From positions 1 to 10,889 of the forward strand of contig CANGBE010000028.1 of assembly GCA_947451875.1 (NCBI GenBank): a stretch of 10,889 nt of DNA, read 5' to 3'. The first letter of the stretch is position 1; every line of letters starts with the position of its first letter. Shown here one piece after another: positions 1 to 6,259 of the stretch. The notes beneath the pieces are model-generated. The model was not told where the DNA came from. It ran no database searches and worked only from the letters and a program-made list of their open reading frames with translations. Origin of the DNA: Sphingomonadaceae bacterium. Its GTDB lineage: Bacteria > Pseudomonadota > Alphaproteobacteria > Sphingomonadales > Sphingomonadaceae. Made by a program: the position numbers and the translations under genes.

Positions 1-219
1 ATCGCTCGAACCGATTGAAGCAGAGGATTGTCCGATGAACACCCGCAGACCGATGTGCTCGTCTTCCGAACGCTCGACGTCTTCCAGTTGGCCCAGCCGC
101 ACCTGCACACCTTCGCTGCATTCGCCAACATAGACGACATCAGCAGCATCAGCACCAGCGCGGATTGCGCGTTCAACAAGGGCGGAGGCGCGTGTTTGCG
201 CGGTATTGGGATCTAGCAT
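1..219 (-). CDS. pmbA: PmbA/TldE-type metallopeptidase, N-terminal part (cut by window edge)
   Basis: An open frame reads from ATG at 219 down to base 1 without a stop, giving the first 73 residues (starting MLDPNTAQTR). The pattern is an N-terminal helix with AGADAADVVYVGE, then a strand with VRLGQLEDVERSE, then GLRVFIGQSSASIGSSD. This is the usual start of the TldD/PmbA family. The GLRVFIG...ASIGSSD form fits the PmbA (TldE) subunit better than TldD. In known systems TldD and TldE form a heterodimeric cytoplasmic protease that finishes microcin B17 maturation and degrades unfolded peptides; the zinc site is in TldD, and none of it could be visible here. About 370 further residues would lie outside the window. 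The gene is 98 bp downstream of the small membrane protein gene on the same strand and may share its transcript. Family assignment is fairly sure; PmbA versus TldD is less so. Confidence 0.78.
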   Translation of the reverse strand, partial: MLDPNTAQTRASALVERAIRAGADAADVVYVGECSEGVQVRLGQLEDVERSEDEHIGLRVFIGQSSASIGSSD

Positions 220-317
220 GGGAGCGGCCTTAGCCGCGCATCAAACTTGGTTCAATGCAGAGTACTTTTTGCCGTGCTGGTGCAGCAAGGCAGGCACAGA
301 TGTGCCGACCGCACTAA

Positions 318-698
318 TTAATGCACCCCGAAGCCCAAGGCGAGCAGCTTGAACACACCGGTCAGCGCGAAAGGCAGGCCAATCGCCAGCAACCATAGTG
401 CCCGTCGGTCACGCCGATAATAGCTGGCCATATCGGGATCGGCGGCCTGTTGATCGGAAAGGCGGTTCCAGCGCTTTTCGAAACGGCGGCACGAAGGGAT
501 GATTGCCACAACCAAAACGACCAGAGCCAGATAAGGCAGCATCGAGCTGCTTTCGCTCTTTAGCGCGCCCATGGTAACGAAAATCTGCAGTCCAGTGTAA
601 ACCAGCAGGGCATAGGCGATATGGTCGCTCATGCGCTTGCGCCAATCCACCGGCTTTGCCGTTGTTGCCGACTTTGCAGGCCGGACTACCTCGATCAT
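318..698 (-). CDS. Small conserved-looking membrane protein, function unknown
   Basis: A 126-residue protein that I do not recognise. A basic N-terminus (residues 1-24, with KPVDWRKR) is followed by hydrophobic segments at about 27-46, 53-68 and 99-121. Between the second and third lies a charged stretch rich in Arg, Asp and Lys (about 70-97, with CRRFEKRWNR and YYRRDRR). The layout suggests three membrane helices with a basic cytoplasmic loop. On the minus strand AGGA (bases 711-708) sits 9 nt before the ATG at 698, which supports this start. It is divergent from lptB and upstream of pmbA on the same strand. Reading-frame length, the hydrophobic pattern and the ribosome site make it a credible gene. 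No catalytic motif is visible, so no function is claimed. Confidence 0.8.
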   Translation of the reverse strand: MIEVVRPAKSATTAKPVDWRKRMSDHIAYALLVYTGLQIFVTMGALKSESSSMLPYLALVVLVVAIIPSCRRFEKRWNRLSDQQAADPDMASYYRRDRRALWLLAIGLPFALTGVFKLLALGFGVH

Positions 699-734
699 TG
701 CGACCGTTCCTTTCGGGTATCTCTCTCAACGCGC

Positions 735-763
735 AATAAACCATCGAATCGGCAGGGTTACAA
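735..763 (-). promoter_or_regulatory. Weak candidate promoter for the small membrane protein gene
   Basis: Read on the minus strand, TTGTAA (763-758) and TTTATT (740-735) are separated by exactly 17 bp, and each matches the sigma-70 consensus at 4 of 6 bases. The position, 37 bp before the start codon at 698, is suitable. Such matches arise by chance, so this is only a suggestion. No equally good candidate was seen for lptB on the plus strand of this 182-bp divergent gap. Confidence 0.2.
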
Positions 764-880
764 GTGCTGTTAACCATCAAACTGCTGTGCCGCTGCGACA
801 AACCATGCAGGAATCCTGCCAGTTTGCACCAGCACGGTGTTTTCCCGGCTTGAAGTGGTGCTGGCCACTGCCTAAACACG

Positions 881-1672
881 ATGCCGATGGACGATACGCA
901 AACGCTTTTCTCGCCTGCGCCGGATCCCGGCCCGTCAGCTGCCCTGCCGCAGGGCGGGCTGGAAGTGATCTCTATTGCCAAGTCTTATGACAAGCGTGCG
1001 GTGCTCTCGGATATCTCGCTGTCGGTCGGCAAGGGAGAGGTGCTTGGCCTGCTAGGTCCGAATGGCGCGGGCAAGACGACCTGTTTTTATTCGATCATGG
1101 GGCTGGTGCGCCCCGATTCGGGCCGCATCCTGATGGACGGAATCGATGTTACCCGCTTGCCGATGTATCGCCGCGCCATTCTGGGCCTTGGCTATCTACC
1201 ACAGGAAACCTCGATCTTTCGCGGGCTGACGGTAGAGCAGAACATTTCAGCCGTGCTCGAACTCAACGAACCCGACCCTGATGCAAGAGCGGCCGATCTG
1301 GAGCGGTTGCTTGACGAATTCGGCCTCGCCCGCCTGCGCAGCAGTGCGGCCATGGCACTTTCGGGCGGTGAACGCCGCCGCTGCGAAATTGCCCGCGCGC
1401 TGGCCGCAAAGCCTTCGATCATGCTGCTCGATGAGCCTTTCGCGGGCATTGATCCGCTATCGATCAACGATATCCGCACGCTGGTGAAAGACCTAAGCCA
1501 GCGCGGCATCGGCGTGCTGATCACCGATCACAACGTCCGCGAAACGCTCGATATCGTTGACAAGACCTGCGTGATCTACGGCGGACAGGTGCTCTTCGCC
1601 GGCACGCCAGAAGGCATGGTTGAAGACGAGAATGTGCGGATGCTCTACCTCGGCAACGATTTTTCGTTGTGA
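881..1672 (+). CDS. lptB: LptB, ATPase subunit of the lipopolysaccharide exporter
   Basis: A 263-residue ABC ATPase with all nucleotide-binding motifs: Walker A GPNGAGKTT (59-67), Q-loop Gln in LPQET (Q108), signature LSGGERRR (160-167), Walker B IMLLDEP (180-186) and switch His in ITDHNVRET (H217). ERRRCEIARALAAKP, DEPFAGIDPLS and the ending YLGNDFSL match LptB closely rather than the related branched-chain amino acid ATPase LivG. In the known system LptB2 with LptF/LptG pulls LPS from the inner membrane and pushes it along the LptC-A-D bridge to the cell surface. The family is usually about 240 residues; the 25 or so extra N-terminal residues here are Pro/Ala-rich. A second ATG lies two codons later (887), and neither has a strong ribosome site. 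rpoN follows after 72 bp, the classic proteobacterial pairing, but lptA and lptC are not next to it. Confidence 0.96.
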   Translation: MPMDDTQTLFSPAPDPGPSAALPQGGLEVISIAKSYDKRAVLSDISLSVGKGEVLGLLGPNGAGKTTCFYSIMGLVRPDSGRILMDGIDVTRLPMYRRAILGLGYLPQETSIFRGLTVEQNISAVLELNEPDPDARAADLERLLDEFGLARLRSSAAMALSGGERRRCEIARALAAKPSIMLLDEPFAGIDPLSINDIRTLVKDLSQRGIGVLITDHNVRETLDIVDKTCVIYGGQVLFAGTPEGMVEDENVRMLYLGNDFSL

Positions 1673-1679
1673 GTCTTTT

Positions 1680-1695
1680 CCCGCCTCACGGCGGG
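1680..1695 (+). other. Perfect 6-bp GC hairpin just after the lptB stop
   Basis: CCCGCC (1680-1685), loop TCAC, GGCGGG (1690-1695) form a perfect stem 8 nt after the lptB stop codon. No run of T follows, so it is not a standard intrinsic terminator. It could stabilise the 3' end of the lptB message or pause RNA polymerase. The structure is seen in the sequence; the function is inferred. Confidence 0.5.
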
Positions 1696-1709
1696 CCGGT
1701 GCCGCGCGA

Positions 1710-1731
1710 GGCCTCAGCGTTAGCTGAGGCC
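1710..1731 (+). promoter_or_regulatory. Perfect 9-bp hairpin in the rpoN leader, may cover its ribosome site
   Basis: GGCCTCAGC (1710-1718), loop GTTA, GCTGAGGCC (1723-1731) form a perfect stem ending 13 nt before the rpoN ATG. It is followed by CGGACAACGC and not by T residues, so it is unlikely to terminate. The only GAGG near rpoN (1726-1729) is inside the 3' arm, 15 nt from the ATG. The hairpin could therefore limit rpoN translation or uncouple it from lptB. The stem is certain; the regulatory role is inference. Confidence 0.5.
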
Positions 1732-1744
1732 GGACAACGCATAA

Positions 1745-3226
1745 ATGGCACTCGGACCCCGCCTTGACCTGAGGCAATCACAGTCACTGGTGATGACGCC
1801 GCAGTTGCAGCAGGCGATCAAACTGCTCGCGCTGTCCAATCTGGAAGTCGAAACCTTCATCGGCGAGGCGCTGGACGCTAATCCTCTGCTTGAGGTCTCG
1901 AGCTCCGCCCCGGCTGATACCCAGTCCGAAATCCCAGAAGAGGCCCGCCGCACCACGCTGGAAACCTCGCCTGTCGATCAGCTGGTGGGGGAAGGCATGG
2001 GCGCGGCGGACAAGCCGCTCGATGTCGATCCAGGCGCGCTCGATCTCGATCGCGATACGGGTGACTGGGGCGGTGCGCTGTCCTCCTACGGCGGCGGTGA
2101 AGATGGGCCCGGAATTGACGAGCGCGGCGCGGGAGAGCCGACATTGGGCGAACATCTCGACGGCCAGATCGGCCTTGCTACTTCCGATCCGCGCCGCGCG
2201 ATGATTGCCCGTGCGGTGATCGACCGGCTGGATGAGGCGGGCTATTTCCCTTCCTCCTTGCGCGATCTTGCCGACGAACTGGGCGTGCCACTGGCCGAGG
2301 CGGAGGCGGGCCTCGCGCTGGTGCAGAACTTCGATCCCACCGGGATCGCAGCAAGATCGCTTGGTGAATGTATCGCGCTGCAGGCTAAAGAGGCGGACCG
2401 CTATGACCCCTGCATGGCGCGGCTGCTCGACAATCTGGATCTGCTGGCCCGCGGAGAACTCGCCCGGCTCAAGCGGATGTGCGATGTCGATGACGAAGAT
2501 TTTGCCGATATGCTCGCAGAACTGCGCGGCTACGACCCCAAGCCAGGACTGAAATTTTCCTATGGCGGCGGCGAGCCGGTGACGCCGGACGTGCTGGTGG
2601 TGCCCCGCACCGATGGCGGCTGGGACATTTCGATCAATCAGGCGACCCTGCCGCGGCTGATCATCAACCGGTCCTACTACGTCGAGATGAAGAGCGCCTG
2701 CGACGACAAGACCGCGCGCGGCTGGCTGTCGGACAAGCTCGCCGATGCCAACTGGCTGGTCAAAGCGCTCGACCAGCGCCAGCGCACAATCCTGAAAGTC
2801 GCGACGGAACTGGTAACGCAGCAGGAAGGTTTTTTCCGCCACGGCGTATCACAGCTCAAACCGCTGACCCTGCGCACCGTGGCCGATGCCATTTCGATGC
2901 ACGAATCGACCGTCAGCCGCGTGACCTCCAACAAGTACCTGATGTGCCCGCGCGGCACCTTTGAACTGAAGTATTTTTTCACGTCGGGCGTCGGGGCGGT
3001 CGATGGCGAGGGCGGCGCTTCGGCCGAGGCAGTCAAGGCAGCGATCCGCCAGTTGATCGACGCGGAAAGCCCCAAGGCGATCCTCTCCGACGATACGCTG
3101 GTCGATCTCCTGAAAGAAAAGGGCTTCGACCTTGCTCGCCGCACCGTGGCGAAATACCGCGAGGCGATTGGCCTTGGCAGCTCGGTACAGCGGCGGCGGG
3201 CCAAGGCGCTGGCCGGGGTGCGTTAA
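1745..3226 (+). CDS. rpoN: RNA polymerase sigma-54 factor
   Basis: A 493-residue protein with the full sigma-54 layout. Region I (about 1-50) is Gln/Leu-rich with LRQSQSLVMTPQLQQAIKLL and NPLLE, the part that contacts activators and holds the complex closed. An acidic, Gly-rich region II spans about 51-130. The core-binding region III follows. A helix-turn-helix (TLRTVADAISMHESTVSRV, about 375-393, with CPRGTFELKYFF after it) contacts the -12 element. The RpoN box ARRTVAKYRE (464-473) reads the -24 element and is a perfect match. In known biology it directs transcription of activator-dependent genes (nitrogen, motility, stress) together with AAA+ enhancer-binding proteins. The start gives the usual N-terminus; there is no ideal ribosome site, and the leader holds a hairpin. 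The genes often found after rpoN elsewhere (hpf, ptsN) are absent; an AT-rich gap and tonB follow. Confidence 0.97.
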   Translation: MALGPRLDLRQSQSLVMTPQLQQAIKLLALSNLEVETFIGEALDANPLLEVSSSAPADTQSEIPEEARRTTLETSPVDQLVGEGMGAADKPLDVDPGALDLDRDTGDWGGALSSYGGGEDGPGIDERGAGEPTLGEHLDGQIGLATSDPRRAMIARAVIDRLDEAGYFPSSLRDLADELGVPLAEAEAGLALVQNFDPTGIAARSLGECIALQAKEADRYDPCMARLLDNLDLLARGELARLKRMCDVDDEDFADMLAELRGYDPKPGLKFSYGGGEPVTPDVLVVPRTDGGWDISINQATLPRLIINRSYYVEMKSACDDKTARGWLSDKLADANWLVKALDQRQRTILKVATELVTQQEGFFRHGVSQLKPLTLRTVADAISMHESTVSRVTSNKYLMCPRGTFELKYFFTSGVGAVDGEGGASAEAVKAAIRQLIDAESPKAILSDDTLVDLLKEKGFDLARRTVAKYREAIGLGSSVQRRRAKALAGVR

Positions 3227-3256
3227 GCTCTAGCAGCCCGCACCAATGAAACAGCC

Positions 3257-3279
3257 TGTATCATAAAAGTACTGATACA
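3257..3279. promoter_or_regulatory. TGTATCA-N9-TGATACA dyad in the rpoN-tonB gap
   Basis: TGTATCA (3257-3263) and its exact complement TGATACA (3273-3279) are separated by 9 bp, in a 213-bp gap that is clearly more AT-rich than its surroundings. As DNA it looks like a binding site for a dimeric repressor or activator, about 160 bp before tonB. As RNA it is a weak 7-bp stem followed by CCTTATTTC, so a poor terminator for rpoN is also possible. No known regulator is assigned. Confidence 0.4.
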
Positions 3280-3300
3280 CCTTATTTCATATCTCAATAC

Positions 3301-3327
3301 TTGCATTGATTAGCATAAAATTACAAT
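3301..3327 (+). promoter_or_regulatory. Weak candidate promoter for tonB
   Basis: TTGCAT (3301-3306) and TACAAT (3322-3327, 5 of 6 matches to TATAAT) are 15 bp apart, slightly short of the best spacing, in AT-rich DNA between rpoN and tonB. An independent tonB promoter is expected somewhere in this gap; this is the best-looking pair I found, but it is not certain. Confidence 0.22.
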
Positions 3328-3345
3328 AATTCTTGCTTTTCTCGT

Positions 3346-3361
3346 GATATTGTGACATATC
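3346..3361. promoter_or_regulatory. GATAT-N6-ATATC dyad upstream of tonB
   Basis: GATAT (3346-3350) and ATATC (3357-3361) are inverted repeats around TGTGAC, about 80 bp before the tonB ATG and just downstream of the candidate -10. The position fits an operator. Five-base arms in AT-rich DNA can arise by chance, so confidence is low. Confidence 0.2.
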
Positions 3362-3439
3362 CCAAGCTGTCCGGACACCTATCCAAACAAACCTCAACCC
3401 GGTGCATGCCCGGGGAAGGGGCAAGGCAAGAGGTGTGTC

Positions 3440-4108
3440 ATGGCTTTTACTTCTACCCATAACAATTCGGATCGCGCCAAGGTAACCATTGCGGTGACCG
3501 TACTGCAGGCGGCGGCGATCTATGGCGTCGTGATCGGACTGACCACGGTCATTTCCATTACCGAGACGCCAAGGACCGAAGCGACCAATATTCCGGTTAC
3601 CCCGCGCCCGACTCCAACCCCAACGCACACGCCGACCGCGGCGGCGACTCAGACGATGACTCTGCCCACGCCTTTGCCTGGGCCGACATTCACCAACGAG
3701 CCGATACAGCCAACGCCGGTGCCGACGGCTATCGCCAGCAGCGGCCCAATCGGTGGCCCGATCAGCACGGGCGGCCCCACTACCCAGCCCACCAAGAGCG
3801 CTACCTTCAAAGCAACAGGCCCGGCTGCGCGCGGCCGGCCCGGGGATTGGGTAACGACCAGCGACTATCCCAGCCAGGATCTGCGCGAAGGCAATCAGGG
3901 CGTGGTGCGCGTGCGGCTGGAAGTGAACGCGGCAGGGCGTGCAACCAGTTGCACCGTTACCACCTCGAGCGGCTTCCCCCGCCTCGATGCCGCAGCCTGC
4001 GCCAAGCTGATCGCGCGCGCGCGCTTTGATCCGGCGACCGACGAAAGCGGTGCAAAGGTCTCCAGCCAATGGTCAAGCGGCGTGCGCTGGACAATTCCAA
4101 CCAACTGA
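3440..4108 (+). CDS. tonB: TonB-family energy transducer with Thr-Pro linker
   Basis: A 222-residue protein with TonB layout: a short cytoplasmic N-terminus, one membrane helix (about 15-40), a periplasm-spanning linker (about 43-120) and a C-terminal TonB domain (about 140-222, starting near YPSQDLREGNQGVVRVRLEV and ending GVRWTIPTN). In known systems TonB with ExbB/ExbD carries proton-motive energy to outer-membrane receptors for iron complexes, B12 or sugars. A good ribosome site, AAGAGGT (3428-3434), lies 5 nt before the ATG. The linker is rich in Thr-Pro and Gly-Pro instead of the usual Glu-Pro/Lys-Pro. The helix has no His where TonB proteins usually carry one; Gln23 is at about that place. 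Two Cys (171 and 187) in the C-terminal domain could form a disulfide. exbB/exbD are not adjacent. The gene has its own AT-rich upstream region and a strong terminator, so it is probably transcribed alone. Confidence 0.9.
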   Translation: MAFTSTHNNSDRAKVTIAVTVLQAAAIYGVVIGLTTVISITETPRTEATNIPVTPRPTPTPTHTPTAAATQTMTLPTPLPGPTFTNEPIQPTPVPTAIASSGPIGGPISTGGPTTQPTKSATFKATGPAARGRPGDWVTTSDYPSQDLREGNQGVVRVRLEVNAAGRATSCTVTTSSGFPRLDAAACAKLIARARFDPATDESGAKVSSQWSSGVRWTIPTN

Positions 4109-4125
4109 CAAGAGACCCCTGCCTG

Positions 4126-4157
4126 CCCCGCCCTTCGCAAAAGGGCGGGGATTTTTT
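4126..4157 (+). terminator. Strong intrinsic terminator after tonB
   Basis: A perfect 10-bp stem, CCCCGCCCTT (4126-4135) with AAGGGCGGGG (4141-4150), loop CGCAA, is followed by A and six T (4152-4157). It begins 17 nt after the tonB stop. This is a textbook rho-independent terminator on the plus strand and separates tonB from the amidohydrolase gene. Confidence 0.93.
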
Positions 4158-4214
4158 ACCTTTCTCTCGGCGCGACAATCGCTAGTCTCCGCCCCTTCCA
4201 CGGGAGACTACAAA

Positions 4215-6251
4215 ATGAAGTTCCGCCTGATCGCCACCACCGCTCTGGCTTCTGCCCTTGCCGCCTTCGCCGCGCCCGCGCTGGCTGAGAGCAATGACTA
4301 CCGGGTGATCATGCAGGAGCACGATATCGGGCATCTGACCATCACCAGCGACGGGCCAAAGGTTTCGGTCGACTTCGATTACAAGCAGAATGGCCGCGGC
4401 CCAACGATCAAGGAAGAGCTGAAGCTCGACGCCGATGGTAGTCCGCTCGACTGGAAGATTACCGGCCGCACGACCTTCGGCAACGCTGTAACCGAAAGCT
4501 TCAAACGCAGCGGCGCGGGCGTGGCGTGGCGTGATCTCGCTGGCCCCGGCATGATCAAGGGCAAGGATGCACCGCGCTGGTATGCGACGCAAAACGGATC
4601 ACCGCTCGATACCGCGATGCTCGCCAAGGCGCTGCTCGCCGCCCCCGGCCACACGCTCCCCGTCGCCCCCGGCGGCAACGCGACGCTGACCGAAAAAGAC
4701 CGCCGCACGCTCGATGGCACCGGCGGCAAGCTTGAGGTGATCACCTACGAGCTGTCTGGCCTGTCGCTCACGCCCACCTACATCTCGCTCGACGCTAAGG
4801 GCGATCTGTTCTCGCTTGAATCGTCCGATTTCTTCATCGGCCGTGCCGGTTACGAAAAGGGCGCCGATGCGCCGATGCGGGCGCTGGCAGAAGGGCTGGC
4901 ATCTTCGCGGCTCGGCGAAATTCAGGCGAAGGGCGCGCATAACTGGGCCTCTCCCGTGCGACTGCGCAATGTCCGACTGTTCGATCCGGTCGCCAAGGCG
5001 CTCACCAGCCCGCGCGATGTCGTATGGTATCGCGGGCGGATCAGCGAAGTGGTACCGACCGGTTCGATTTCCACCCCCGGTGAAGTACAGATCGAGGGCA
5101 ATTTCGGCACTTTGATCCCCGGCCTCACCGATATGCACGCCCATCTGGGGCAGGAAGACGCGCTGATGAATGTGCTCGCCGGGGTCACCTCGGTGCGCGA
5201 TATGGGCAACAACAATGCCGTGCTCGACAAGCTGATCGAGCGCATTGGCAAGGGCGAAGTGGCGGGCCCCCGCGTCACCCGCTCGGGCTTCCTTGAGGGC
5301 AAGAGCCCGTTCAATTCGGCCACCGGTATCCTTGCCGCGAGCGAAACCGAAGCTGTGAAGGGCGTGCGCTGGTATGCTGCGCACGGATATTGGCAGCTCA
5401 AGATCTATAACTCGGTCAACCCGGAATGGGTGCCGGCCATGGCGAGCGAAGCCCACAAGTTGGGCATGCGGGTTGCCGGCCACGTCCCGGCCTTTTCCAG
5501 CGCCGATGCGATGATCGCGGCCGGTTATGACGAAATAACCCACGTCAACCAGCTGATGCTCGGCTGGGTGCTGAACCCCGGTGAAGACACCCGCACCCTG
5601 TTCCGCTTTACCGCGATGCGCCGCTTCCCGACCATCGACGTGTCCGGGCCGAAGGTCAGCGCCACGCTTGATGCCATGGTAGCCAAGCACGTGTCGCACG
5701 AACCGACTATCGGCATCCACGAATTGGGCCTCACCGCGCTCGACGGCCAGCCCAATCCCGGCGCGATCGACTATATCGACCACATGCCGCCCAGCGAACA
5801 GCGCAGTCTGAAGCAGGCGCTGTTTGGGGCCGATACCCCGCAGCAGCGCGCCGAATATGTCGCTGCCTTCGGCAAGGTGATGGAAACCCTCACCGAGATG
5901 AACAAGCGCGGCATCATGCTGATCCCCGGCACCGACGCCGGCGGCGCCTTCACGCTTCACCGCGAGCTGGAACTGTTCGGCAAACTGGGCATGACCCCAG
6001 CCGAAGTGCTCGCCCGCGATACGCTGGATGTGGCGCGCTATATGGGGCAGGACCAGATGCTTGGCTCGGTAGAGCGCGGCAAATATGCCGACTTCTTCCT
6101 CGTCCTCGGTGATCCGACCAAAGACCTGAAGGCGATCAAGTCCATCGCCATGGTGGTGAAAGGCGGCACCGCCTATTTCCCGAGCGAGATCTATCCCAAG
6201 CTGGGGATCAAGCCTTTTGCAGATTCGCCGAAGGTTACGGTGGAGAAGTAG
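4215..6251 (+). CDS. Secreted metal-dependent amidohydrolase with extra N-terminal domain
   Basis: A 678-residue protein. Residues 1-24 are a clear signal peptide (basic start MKFR, hydrophobic core, cleavage after APALA), so it acts in the periplasm or outside. Residues about 26-240 form a region I do not recognise, predicted from its pattern to be rich in beta strands. The amidohydrolase fold begins near 247 (PVRLRNVRLFDP) and has a complete binuclear metal site by family pattern: HxH at 308/310 (DMHAHLGQ), Lys396 (QLKIYN, likely carboxylated), His423 (AGHVPAF), His443 (THVNQ) and Asp574 (PGTDAGG). It resembles imidazolonepropionase-like and prolidase-like secreted amidohydrolases, so hydrolysis of a peptide or cyclic amide is plausible; the substrate is unknown. 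The ATG at 4215 has GGGAGA (4202-4207) before it. An in-frame ATG at 4026 would run through tonB and the terminator and bury the signal peptide, so it was rejected. The gene stands alone between the tonB terminator and a convergent gene. Confidence 0.93.
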   Translation: MKFRLIATTALASALAAFAAPALAESNDYRVIMQEHDIGHLTITSDGPKVSVDFDYKQNGRGPTIKEELKLDADGSPLDWKITGRTTFGNAVTESFKRSGAGVAWRDLAGPGMIKGKDAPRWYATQNGSPLDTAMLAKALLAAPGHTLPVAPGGNATLTEKDRRTLDGTGGKLEVITYELSGLSLTPTYISLDAKGDLFSLESSDFFIGRAGYEKGADAPMRALAEGLASSRLGEIQAKGAHNWASPVRLRNVRLFDPVAKALTSPRDVVWYRGRISEVVPTGSISTPGEVQIEGNFGTLIPGLTDMHAHLGQEDALMNVLAGVTSVRDMGNNNAVLDKLIERIGKGEVAGPRVTRSGFLEGKSPFNSATGILAASETEAVKGVRWYAAHGYWQLKIYNSVNPEWVPAMASEAHKLGMRVAGHVPAFSSADAMIAAGYDEITHVNQLMLGWVLNPGEDTRTLFRFTAMRRFPTIDVSGPKVSATLDAMVAKHVSHEPTIGIHELGLTALDGQPNPGAIDYIDHMPPSEQRSLKQALFGADTPQQRAEYVAAFGKVMETLTEMNKRGIMLIPGTDAGGAFTLHRELELFGKLGMTPAEVLARDTLDVARYMGQDQMLGSVERGKYADFFLVLGDPTKDLKAIKSIAMVVKGGTAYFPSEIYPKLGIKPFADSPKVTVEK

Positions 6252-6259
6252 GCCGAAAC

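Noticed and set aside
293..306. GGCACA-GA-TGTGCC palindrome between the small membrane gene and pmbA.
   Set aside because: The two-base centre is too short for a proper hairpin loop and there is no T-run on either side; probably chance, though an operator cannot be excluded.
275..306. Possible terminator from GCCGTGCT-GGTGC-AGCAAGGC with a nearby run of five T.
   Set aside because: The T-run precedes the stem on the plus strand and reads as A after the stem on the minus strand, so it cannot act as an intrinsic terminator in either direction; the stem also has a mismatch.
756..775. GGTTA-N10-TAACC inverted repeat with GTTAAC, resembling a CtrA site, in the lptB divergent gap.
   Set aside because: The half-sites TTAC and TTAA are 8 bp apart where CtrA uses TTAA-N7-TTAA, and one half-site is imperfect; five-base arms are weak evidence.
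409..981. A 190-codon minus-strand open frame crossing the lptB start.
   Set aside because: It overlaps both the small membrane protein gene and lptB in other frames and has no recognisable motif.
1784..2842. A 352-codon open frame on the minus strand opposite rpoN.
   Set aside because: It lies wholly within rpoN, whose regions I, HTH and RpoN box are clear; a product of GC-biased codon use.
4026..4214. Upstream in-frame ATG that would make the amidohydrolase 63 residues longer.
   Set aside because: It lies inside tonB, would be read across the terminator and would place the signal peptide internally; the ATG at 4215 has its own ribosome site.
4599..5960. A 453-codon open frame on the minus strand opposite the amidohydrolase gene.
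   Set aside because: The plus strand has a signal peptide and all metal-site residues. The antisense protein is His/Gly/Arg-rich and shows no domain.
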